11,880 bases of DNA from Candidatus Krumholzibacteriia bacterium (lineage in GTDB: Bacteria > Krumholzibacteriota > Krumholzibacteriia > LZORAL124-64-63), in assembly GCA_030590265.1 (NCBI GenBank), contig JAUUYW010000065.1, positions 1-11,880 on the forward strand, written 5' to 3'. Below the pieces are notes generated by a model. That model had not been told where the DNA came from, made no database searches, and was given only the letters and a program-made list of their open reading frames with translations. The translations under genes and the position numbers were made by a program. Numbering within the stretch: the stretch's first letter is position 1; each line of letters opens with the position of its first letter. Shown piece by piece: positions 6,772-11,880 of this stretch.

Positions 6772-7637
6772 GCCGCACCCTGATCGAATCCCATTTGAAA
6801 CCCTGGCGTCGTGGAGGATCAGCCACTCTCTCGTTGTATGGAAATTTTATCCGATTGGCTTTCCTCAAGTTTCTCGCTTACCGGTTGCGCTACTACACAG
6901 GGGTGGTGACTTACACCATCTACGTAGCGGGTTTTTATTACCTCTACAACGCCCTTTTTGCCAGCAGGGTGCAAAGCGGGAGCGACAATCTGATCGGTGG
7001 TTTGACCCTGGACGAGATGATCACCTACGTGGCCATCAGCTGGATTGGCCGCAGTTTCTATTTCAACAACATAGCAAGGGAGTTGTCCGGTCAAATCATG
7101 GAAGGGCAAATCGCCATGCAGTTGATCAAGCCCTACAACCTGCAAACGGTGATGATGTTCGAAGTGGTGGGCGAGAGTGCTTTCCGGCTTTTGATGTTCA
7201 CCCTGCCCATCATGGTGGTCATCATTCCGCTCTTCGGCATCAACGGTCCGCCCGAGGCCGCCCTTTATGGCTGGTCCTTCCTGAGCTTTTGTCTGGCTTT
7301 GGTTATCTACACCCAAATGAATTTTCTCCTGGGCTGCATAGCTTTTTTCACCAAAAACATCCAGGGCCTGTTGCGTGCGAAAATGGTCGCCCTGGATTTC
7401 ATGACCGGCGTGATCGTTCCGTTCACTTTCTTCCCTGAATTCATTCAAAAAATCATGGCTTGGTTGCCTTTTCAGGCGATCAGTTATATCCCGGTGACCA
7501 TTTATCTTGGCAAACGTCCAGGTTCCGAACTGTGGATCGCATTGGGCATTCAACTGGCCTGGGCGGTTGGTTTCTATCTGGCCGGACGATTGGTGTGGGC
7601 CTGGTCCGTGCGCCACGTCACCGTGCAGGGAGGGTAA
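6768..7637 (+). CDS. ABC-2 type exporter permease 1 (DUF990/ABC2_membrane_6)
   Basis: Inner-membrane permease of 289 residues, working with the ATPase before it and the permease after it. A cytoplasmic N-terminus (about 1-44) is followed by roughly six hydrophobic segments near 45-64, 82-98, 137-158, 165-195, 206-225 and 256-278. Before the third one, 'LSGQIMEGQIAMQLIKPYN' has the pattern of the conserved cytoplasmic loop of COG4587/COG3694 permeases (xxGxIxxxLxKP), thought to be near the ATPase contact. The ATG at 6768 is placed in the ATGA overlap with the ATPase gene, with GGGAG at 6754-6758 nine bases upstream. The next gene begins one base after its stop. Cargo cannot be read from the sequence. 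Confidence 0.88.
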   Translation: MSRTLIESHLKPWRRGGSATLSLYGNFIRLAFLKFLAYRLRYYTGVVTYTIYVAGFYYLYNALFASRVQSGSDNLIGGLTLDEMITYVAISWIGRSFYFNNIARELSGQIMEGQIAMQLIKPYNLQTVMMFEVVGESAFRLLMFTLPIMVVIIPLFGINGPPEAALYGWSFLSFCLALVIYTQMNFLLGCIAFFTKNIQGLLRAKMVALDFMTGVIVPFTFFPEFIQKIMAWLPFQAISYIPVTIYLGKRPGSELWIALGIQLAWAVGFYLAGRLVWAWSVRHVTVQGG

Positions 7638-7638
7638 C

Positions 7639-8505
7639 ATGGACAAAAAAATCCAAAACCCTCAACCCAGTTTGGGCCCAACCCGAGGGACTCTTTCTCA
7701 CATCTGGTGGGAGTTGGGTATTTTCGGGGACTATTTCCGCCAGTTCGTCAAAACCCGACTGGCCTATCGTGTGGATTTCCTCATCGATACCCTGGCGGTC
7801 AGTTTTTCGTTGGTGGTTCAACTGGCCGTGCTCGGTGTTCTGTTCAGCAAGGTGGACTCGCTCAAGGGGTGGTCTTACCACCAAGTCCTGTTTATCTACG
7901 GATTCAGCCTGGTCCCTTTGGGGCTCTTCAACCTCACCAGCATCAATTTGTATGGCTTCAGCGAAAAATACATCATCCAGGGCAAGTTCGACCGTGTCTT
8001 GTTGCGTCCGGTCAGCACTCTGGGGCAGGTGCTCTGCGAGTCCTTCAACATTTCCGGATTGAATGAAATCCTCATTGGCACGGTGGTGATGGTCTACTCC
8101 GCAGCCAAAATGAATCTGGTTTGGGAACCCACGGATATTTTGGCTGTTATAGTATTAGGGCCATCGGCGTCACTGGTGTATTCGGGTGTTTTTCTGGGCA
8201 TTACCGCGGTGTCTTTTTTCTTCGAAGATCGCATGGGGCTGGCTCCGCCCGTTTACAACATGATAAGATTTGCCCGTTACCCCATCACCATTTTCGGAGC
8301 CCCGGTGCGGTTCTTTTTGACTTTTATTCTGCCGTTTGGCTGGGTGGCCTTTTATCCCGCCTCCTGGTTTTTGGGCAGCCCCGAAGGTGGTACGGAATTC
8401 AGCAGAATGGCCCTGTTCACTCCACTGGTTGGGCTTGTTGTTTTTGGTGGAGCTGTGTTAATTTGGCGTTCAGGAGTCCGCAACTATTCCAGCACCGGCA
8501 GCTAA
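7639..8505 (+). CDS. ABC-2 type exporter permease 2 (DUF990/ABC2_membrane_6)
   Basis: Second permease, 288 residues, probably forming a heterodimer with the first. The ATG at 7639 is chosen because GGGAGG at 7628-7633 stands 5 bases upstream and one base separates it from the previous stop; in-frame starts further upstream (as far as 7507) would run deep into permease 1. About six hydrophobic segments lie near 47-69, 82-102, 144-160, 167-195, 224-246 and 256-275. The loop 'EKYIIQGKFDRVLLRPVS' carries the GxxDxxLLRP motif typical of COG3694 and is the counterpart of the 'EGQIAMQLIKP' loop of permease 1. The end is short and polar (RNYSSTGS). The gene for an exported protein follows after 24 bases. 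Confidence 0.88.
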   Translation: MDKKIQNPQPSLGPTRGTLSHIWWELGIFGDYFRQFVKTRLAYRVDFLIDTLAVSFSLVVQLAVLGVLFSKVDSLKGWSYHQVLFIYGFSLVPLGLFNLTSINLYGFSEKYIIQGKFDRVLLRPVSTLGQVLCESFNISGLNEILIGTVVMVYSAAKMNLVWEPTDILAVIVLGPSASLVYSGVFLGITAVSFFFEDRMGLAPPVYNMIRFARYPITIFGAPVRFFLTFILPFGWVAFYPASWFLGSPEGGTEFSRMALFTPLVGLVVFGGAVLIWRSGVRNYSSTGS

Positions 8506-8529
8506 CCCGAGTGTAAAGGGAGATTACCC

Positions 8530-9201
8530 ATGAGAAAACCGAACATGACAATTCTGATGGCAACCGTGGTGGTCATTTTCACCCTGGGACCAGCCTTTGC
8601 TTCGGATTGGTGTGGCGAAAATGGCTTGGTTCGGCTGTCCTTTACCGAAGGTGAAGAATTGAATTCCGTCAAAACCCTGGAAACCGATGCCAAGGGTGTG
8701 GTCATGGTTGACCTGTATGCCTACATCACGGATATGGACCCGGTCAAAAGAGACGGGGAAGCATTTCTGGGTATTGCCGCGGTGGAATTCACTCTCGTGA
8801 TCGAAGGGGCTGAGGGATTCATCACCTCTCAGGAATTTGCTCAGGCCAACCGGTCGGTGGGTCGCCGACCAGGAGAAGTGATGGTGGGATTGGATCCGGG
8901 ATTGCCCGTGAAAAATGGCCGAGCCCAAGTGGTTCACTGGACGATTCTCTTTCAGGGAAATCCTGAAAACGTTGTCTTCCGTCTGGACCGTGAGGCCTTG
9001 ATCTCCTGCGCCAGGACCGAAGGCTGCTCAGAAGGCCGTCCTTATGCCTTGTACACCGGGAATGACGCCAGCAATCAATTGGGAAGCCTTTTTGGTGCCG
9101 GATATGCACCGGCCTATTTGAATTTTAAAGGGGAGCCCGATCTGACTCCTTTGAAGGGAATGCAAAGTTGGCAGGATGTGGGGCTTTACGACGCCCGGTG
9201 A
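8530..9201 (+). CDS. Exported protein of unknown function with three cysteines
   Basis: Not recognised. The 223-residue product has a clear signal peptide (MRKPNMTILMATVVVIFTLGPAFA, given here only by position: residues 1-24, A-F-A before S25), so it should lie in the periplasm, on the surface or outside. The mature part looks like beta-rich soluble sequence (VVMVDLYAYITDM, AVEFTLVIEGAEGFI, RAQVVHWTILFQG, VVFRLDREAL) with three cysteines at 28, 160 and 166; C160 and C166 could form a small loop and C28 is free or pairs with one of them. C28 is not in a lipobox, so it is not an obvious lipoprotein. AAAGGGAG near 8516-8523 supports ATG 8530. Lying 24 bases behind the exporter it may share its transcript, but that alone does not make it cargo. 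It converges with the epimerase gene, 31 bases away. Confidence 0.75.
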   Translation: MRKPNMTILMATVVVIFTLGPAFASDWCGENGLVRLSFTEGEELNSVKTLETDAKGVVMVDLYAYITDMDPVKRDGEAFLGIAAVEFTLVIEGAEGFITSQEFAQANRSVGRRPGEVMVGLDPGLPVKNGRAQVVHWTILFQGNPENVVFRLDREALISCARTEGCSEGRPYALYTGNDASNQLGSLFGAGYAPAYLNFKGEPDLTPLKGMQSWQDVGLYDAR

Positions 9202-9232
9202 TCCCGCCAACTGGAAAACCCGATCGTTTGGG

Positions 9233-9697
9233 TCAATGCCCGGGATCAAAACAGACTTCAATAAGCACACCGCCACCCGACTTTGGGTGCAAAAAAGCGA
9301 TCTGTTTGCCACCGGCACCGATGCGAGGCGTCTCATCCAGCAAACGCAGGCCTGCTTCCCGGCAGCGTTCCAAAACTGTTTCAATATTTTCCGCGCCAAA
9401 AGCAATGTGATGCAGGCCCGGCCCTTTTCTGGCGATGAAAGCGGCGATGTTGCCTTCATCCGACATGGGTGCCAGCAGTTCAATATGCCCCACTGCGCCG
9501 GTGCGATCCAGTTTGAGAAAAGCCACTCTGACATTCTCCGACGGCACTTCTTCACAGCGCTCCAGCTCCAGTCCCAGCAAATCCCGGTACAGGGCAATTC
9601 CTTCGTCAAGATCGCGCACGGCAATGCCCACGTGATCCACAAAACCGGCGGTTCCGGCAGGGAGAATTTTGTCAATTCCAACTGGGTCGTTGTTCAT
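9233..9697 (-). CDS. mce: Methylmalonyl-CoA epimerase
   Basis: Interconverts (2R)- and (2S)-methylmalonyl-CoA, linking propionyl-CoA carboxylation or odd-chain and branched amino-acid breakdown to methylmalonyl-CoA mutase and succinyl-CoA, in either direction. The 154-residue protein is a two-module VOC fold: module 1 from VDHVGIAV (H22) to GHIELLAP (E73), module 2 from GPGLHHIAF (H97) to GGVLIEV (E147). These are the expected metal-binding positions. GPGLHHIAF, the block at 121-139 (DETPR.GAGG...FLHPKS) and GGVLIE are characteristic of this enzyme rather than of glyoxalase I. A polar N-terminal extension of about 18 residues precedes the fold. The ATG (complement of 9695-9697) has AGGAGT (complement of 9703-9708) 5 bases upstream. 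It stands alone on the minus strand; no mutase or carboxylase gene is in the window. Confidence 0.93.
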   Translation of the reverse strand: MNNDPVGIDKILPAGTAGFVDHVGIAVRDLDEGIALYRDLLGLELERCEEVPSENVRVAFLKLDRTGAVGHIELLAPMSDEGNIAAFIARKGPGLHHIAFGAENIETVLERCREAGLRLLDETPRIGAGGKQIAFLHPKSGGGVLIEVCFDPGH

Positions 9698-9742
9698 CTG
9701 AGACTCCTGTCAAAAAACCTGATCAGTTACCGACTTGAGGGT

Positions 9743-9770
9743 ATTATAGGCAAAAAACCCCCGGCACCAA
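9743..9770 (-). promoter_or_regulatory. Promoter of the epimerase gene
   Basis: On the minus strand TTGGTG (complement of 9765-9770; 4 of 6 consensus bases) is followed after 16 bp by TATAAT (complement of 9743-9748; 6 of 6). Transcription would begin about 9736, giving a leader of roughly 40 nt before the ATG at 9697. Confidence 0.6.
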
Positions 9771-9778
9771 AGTTTCCG

Positions 9779-9808
9779 TTATGAGACCTCGGTTGGGAAC
9801 GTTATTAT
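9779..9808 (+). promoter_or_regulatory. Weak candidate promoter for the M29 aminopeptidase
   Basis: TATTAT at 9803-9808 matches the -10 consensus at 5 of 6 bases, but the best -35 at normal distance is only TTATGA (9779-9784, 18-bp spacer). An alternative is TTGGGA (9793-9798) with TATTCT (9814-9819) at a short 15 bp. A promoter is required here because the gene upstream is divergent, but its exact place is not clear. Confidence 0.3.
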
Positions 9809-9818
9809 TAATCTATTC

Positions 9819-9840
9819 TTCCGGCAATTTTTCCGGCAAT
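9819..9840 (+). repeat. Direct repeat TTCCGGCAAT, 12-bp period
   Basis: TTCCGGCAAT occurs at 9819-9828 and again at 9831-9840, two bases between copies. It lies 25 bases before the Shine-Dalgarno of the aminopeptidase, probably in its leader. It could be a small binding site or a local slippage duplication. Confidence 0.45.
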
Positions 9841-9875
9841 GGATTTTGGCAAGGTTATCGACCCTGGAGGCAACA

Positions 9876-10991
9876 ATGGATCCCCGAATCACCAAACTGG
9901 CCGAACAGCTCATCACCTATAGTGTGAAACTGCAACCTGGTGAGAAAATCTATATTGAGATCAAGGGACTCGAAGCCATGGAACTGGGCAAGGAGTTGGT
10001 CCGGATAGCCACCCTGCACGGGGGAGTGCCATTCTGGTATTACAACGATGAAACCCTCAGCCGCGGTTTCATCAAGAACGCCAACGAAGAACAGTTCAAA
10101 GCCTGGGGCGAATTTCACCTGCCCATCATGGAAGCTGTGGACGCCTACATCGGCGTGCGTGGCAGCAGCAATCCTTTCGACCTCGGCGATGTGGATGAAG
10201 ACCGCATGAAGTGGCACGACCAGGCTTACTGGGGCACGGTTCATATCCCGGTGCGCCTCAAAAAGAAGTGGTGTGTTCTGCGTTATCCCAACCCCAGCAT
10301 GGCCCAGTCGGCCGAACGCAGCACCGAAGATTTCGCCAAGTTTTATTTCGACGTCTGCTGCATGGACTACGCCCGCATGAGCAAGGCCATGGATCCCCTG
10401 GTGGCCTTCATGGAGAAAACCGAACGGGTTCAAATCAAAGGGCCGGGAACTGACCTCAGTTTCAGCATCAAGGACATTCCAGTGGTCAAGTGCGATGGTG
10501 GTCGCAACATTCCTGATGGTGAAGTTTACACCGCCCCGGTGCGCGACAGCGTCAACGGCGTGATTCAGTACAACACCAAAACCCGGCAGGGTGGAGTGGT
10601 GCTGGACCAGATCCGATTTGAAGTCGAGAACGGGAAAATCGTCAAAGCCACCTGCGATGGTGATGATGCCAAGCTGCAGGCTGCCCTGGATATCGATGAA
10701 GGAGCCCGGTATTTCGGAGAGTTTGCCCTGGGAGTGAATCCCTACGTCACCAAACCCATGCTCGACACCCTTTTTGATGAAAAAATCGGTGGCAGTTTCC
10801 ACCTCACCCCTGGCAATGCCTACGAAGCGGCCAACAACGGCAACAAGTCGGCCCAGCACTGGGACATCGTATTGATTCAGACACCGGAATGGGGCGGTGG
10901 GGAGATCTATTTCGATGATCAATTGATTCGCAAGGATGGACTCTTCGTGCCTGAGGAGTTGCTGGGGCTGAATCCGGAAAATCTGAAATAA
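9876..10991 (+). CDS. Metalloaminopeptidase, M29 family
   Basis: Family M29 (AmpS/AmpT/PepS type) dimeric two-metal exopeptidase that releases N-terminal amino acids from peptides; no signal peptide, so cytosolic. The product from ATG 9876 is 371 residues; TGGAGG at 9865-9870 stands 5 bases before it, while the in-frame TTG at 9846 has no ribosome site. The N-terminal domain opens DPRITKLAEQLITYSVKLQPGEKIYIEIKG in the family style (residues 2 onward). Expected metal ligands are present: E216 (in NIPDGEVYTAP), E282 (FGEFALGVNP), H309 (GGSFHLTPGNAY, with Y316) and H328 and D330 (SAQHWD). The stretch between Y316 and H328 is shorter than in well-studied members, and the whole protein is about 40 residues shorter than the Thermus and Staphylococcus enzymes. 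The next gene follows after 16 bases and is probably co-transcribed. Second, unrelated aminopeptidase of the window. Confidence 0.92.
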   Translation: MDPRITKLAEQLITYSVKLQPGEKIYIEIKGLEAMELGKELVRIATLHGGVPFWYYNDETLSRGFIKNANEEQFKAWGEFHLPIMEAVDAYIGVRGSSNPFDLGDVDEDRMKWHDQAYWGTVHIPVRLKKKWCVLRYPNPSMAQSAERSTEDFAKFYFDVCCMDYARMSKAMDPLVAFMEKTERVQIKGPGTDLSFSIKDIPVVKCDGGRNIPDGEVYTAPVRDSVNGVIQYNTKTRQGGVVLDQIRFEVENGKIVKATCDGDDAKLQAALDIDEGARYFGEFALGVNPYVTKPMLDTLFDEKIGGSFHLTPGNAYEAANNGNKSAQHWDIVLIQTPEWGGGEIYFDDQLIRKDGLFVPEELLGLNPENLK

Positions 10992-11007
10992 CTTTGTTGG
11001 AGCAATC

Positions 11008-11715
11008 ATGAAATGGTTTTCACTCACCAGAGGGGCGCACCAGCGTCCCCTGGGTATCTTCTTTGCTTTTGGCCTGTTGTTGGCATTGGGTTTGCCTGGC
11101 TTTGGCCTGGCCCAGGAACCGGTTGAACGAACCTGGGGCTTTGGCTGGGATCACGGCTTGACGGCCCGCGCCTGGCTGGGCGGACTCTGGGAAGTGTCTC
11201 TTGCCGCCGGTCCCGATGACTACCTCTCAAAAGTCGAATCCCATAGCTGGCTCATGGCAGCACCTCCTGTTCAGGAAGGAATTATGGAGGTTCCGGAAGA
11301 TATCCGTGTGGAACACGGTTGGGTCAGGATGCAGGTGGGACGGCTCATCAAACAGAAGGGCAATTTTACGGTGGTGGGTTATGGTGGGGTTGTTTACGAG
11401 TGGCTCAACAGCCAGGAGCGTAGCCTGATGTTGCACCCGTTGAACAATGATTACGATACCTTCGAACTGGATCGCCACACCCGCCGCTGGATCATGACTC
11501 TCGGATTCAGACCGGCTTGGCAACCTGTATCTTTCCTTACCGTGGAAGCTGCCTTTGGTTTGAATTTCATCGTTGAAAACTGGGATCAAACTATTCATCA
11601 AACCTGGTCCGGTGCCGAGGGGGATGACTACCAGGAATTTGATGGCCACGTGCAAATTTTTGAAGACTTTGGGCTGGAAGGGATGGCCTCCATTCAGGTT
11701 TTCATCTGGCTTTGA
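11008..11715 (+). CDS. Putative outer-membrane beta-barrel protein, function unknown
   Basis: Not assigned to a named family. The 235-residue product starts with a long signal peptide (basic region to R13, hydrophobic core 15-34, G-L-A before Q36). The mature part shows alternating aromatic/hydrophobic strands typical of small barrels: TWGFGWDHGLTARAWLGG, GWVRMQVGRLI, FTVVGYGGVVYEWL, WIMTLGFRPAW, FLTVEAAFGLNFIVENW and finally GMASIQVFIWL, whose aromatic C-terminal end resembles the signal read by the BAM complex. This suggests roughly eight strands and about 200 mature residues. The ATG at 11008 has TTGGAG 6 bases upstream and lies 16 bases after the M29 aminopeptidase, so they likely share a transcript, though no functional tie between a cytosolic peptidase and a barrel is obvious. 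A soluble beta-sandwich is the main alternative. Confidence 0.65.
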   Translation: MKWFSLTRGAHQRPLGIFFAFGLLLALGLPGFGLAQEPVERTWGFGWDHGLTARAWLGGLWEVSLAAGPDDYLSKVESHSWLMAAPPVQEGIMEVPEDIRVEHGWVRMQVGRLIKQKGNFTVVGYGGVVYEWLNSQERSLMLHPLNNDYDTFELDRHTRRWIMTLGFRPAWQPVSFLTVEAAFGLNFIVENWDQTIHQTWSGAEGDDYQEFDGHVQIFEDFGLEGMASIQVFIWL

Positions 11716-11746
11716 TGGTTGGCCGCTGTCCAGTTCCCTAAAAAGC

Positions 11747-11762
11747 TGTCAAAAATTTGACA
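11747..11762. promoter_or_regulatory. Palindrome TGTCAAA-AA-TTTGACA, candidate operator
   Basis: Two perfect 7-bp arms around a central AA form a 16-bp site whose right arm contains the TTGACA -35 box (11757-11762) of the next gene. A repressor bound here would block RNA polymerase. I cannot assign a regulator family from the site alone. Confidence 0.5.
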
Positions 11763-11783
11763 ATCTAACATGAAGTATTAAAT
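11757..11783 (+). promoter_or_regulatory. Promoter of the gene starting at 11859
   Basis: TTGACA (11757-11762) matches the -35 consensus fully; the best -10 is TTAAAT (11778-11783, 4 of 6) at 15 bp, or TAAATA at 16 bp. A leader of about 70 nt follows. The perfect -35 with a poor -10 suggests a controlled rather than strong constitutive promoter. Confidence 0.5.
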
Positions 11784-11799
11784 ATCCCCGTAAGCGAAC

Positions 11800-11859
11800 A
11801 TGGTGGCCCGGGAAAGGGAAGGCGAACCCCGTTGCCGGGAACAAACAGGAGAGTGCTAA
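11800..11859 (+). CDS. Possible 19-codon leader ORF overlapping the next start (TAATG)
   Basis: ATG 11800 opens a 19-codon frame rich in Arg and Glu (MVAREREGEPRCREQTGEC) whose TAA (11857-11859) shares one base with the next ATG (11859). No convincing Shine-Dalgarno precedes it. Its DNA also forms a small stem, GGC-G-AAC (11821-11827) with GTTGCC (11831-11836). It could couple translation to the next gene; it may also be only an open frame in a leader. Confidence 0.25.
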   Translation: MVAREREGEPRCREQTGEC

Positions 11860-11880
11860 TGTCCGAGTCCCGAATTGAAG
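11859..11880 (+). CDS. Start of a gene leaving the window
   Basis: AGGAGAG at 11847-11853 is followed at proper spacing by ATG 11859, giving MSESRIE before the window ends. Seven codons do not allow identification. The promoter, palindrome and leader ORF upstream suggest an independently controlled gene. Confidence 0.6.

Noticed and set aside
7507..7638. Upstream start for permease 2
   Set aside because: It would overlap permease 1 by 131 bases; ATG 7639 has a strong Shine-Dalgarno.
9199..9247. Inverted repeat TGATCCCG ... CGGGATCA spanning the stop codons of the two convergent genes
   Set aside because: The 8-bp arms are perfect but the loop is 33 bases and there is no T run on either strand, so I do not call it a bidirectional terminator; it could be coincidence of the coding ends.
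9028..9681. A 217-codon minus-strand frame overlapping the epimerase
   Set aside because: Different frame from the epimerase, whose metal ligands and family motifs are intact; no family resemblance in the longer frame.
9233..9697. Glyoxalase I or another VOC enzyme
   Set aside because: The GPGLHHIAF and FLHPKS...GGVLIE blocks point to methylmalonyl-CoA epimerase.
9846..9875. TTG 9846 as start of the M29 aminopeptidase
   Set aside because: No ribosome site there, and the extra ten residues are not part of the family start; TGGAGG before ATG 9876 decides.
1..11880. CRISPR arrays, insertion sequences, tRNA/rRNA genes, defence or toxin-antitoxin modules
   Set aside because: Looked for; no spaced repeats, transposase motifs, RNA gene signatures or paired small toxin-like genes were seen.

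Overview
The window reads as a chromosomal segment of a Gram-negative, probably uncultured bacterium of the FCB superphylum or a neighbouring candidate phylum. The main pointers are a secreted FG-GAP propeller protein ending in a 'HPNPFNPST...SGVYYARL...KKMVLLK' tail (the FlgD-like/type IX sorting style of C-terminus common in Krumholzibacteriota-, Eisenbacteria-, Zixibacteria- or KSB1-type genomes), a likely outer-membrane barrel, a methylmalonyl-CoA epimerase and free use of TTG and GTG starts. The lineage is inference; no rRNA or tRNA gene is present. I see no insertion sequence, CRISPR array, integrase or phage gene.

Layout. 1-258: C-terminal end of an HdeD-family membrane protein. 259-598: AT-rich intergenic region with a GC hairpin, a 22-bp-spaced direct repeat, a near-consensus sigma70 promoter, a 32-codon leader ORF and a terminator-like hairpin. 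599-2098: secreted seven-blade FG-GAP protein. 2099-2323: gap ending in an intrinsic-terminator-like hairpin placed directly before the pepA ribosome binding site. 2324-9201: a run of same-strand genes, pepA (M17 leucyl aminopeptidase), xseA and xseB (exonuclease VII), an ABC-2 exporter of one ATPase and two permeases, and an exported protein I do not recognise. From xseA to the second permease the genes overlap or sit 1 nt apart, so they are almost certainly co-transcribed; pepA (89 nt before xseA) and the exported protein (24 nt after) may belong too. 9233-9697, minus strand: methylmalonyl-CoA epimerase. 9876-10991, plus strand: M29 metalloaminopeptidase, followed after 16 nt by a signal-peptide protein that looks like a small beta-barrel (11008-11715). 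11716-11880: a promoter overlapped by a palindrome, a 19-codon upstream ORF, and the first codons of a gene leaving the window.

Function. Most of the window is housekeeping: peptide turnover (two unrelated aminopeptidases, M17 and M29), single-strand DNA degradation (Exo VII) and propionate/methylmalonyl-CoA metabolism (epimerase). The less ordinary parts are the propeller protein with its elaborate leader, the ABC exporter translationally coupled to Exo VII with an unknown secreted protein behind it, and three genes whose 5' leaders hold structures or small ORFs suggesting control after initiation. I did not find convincing evidence of a wholly new multi-gene system.
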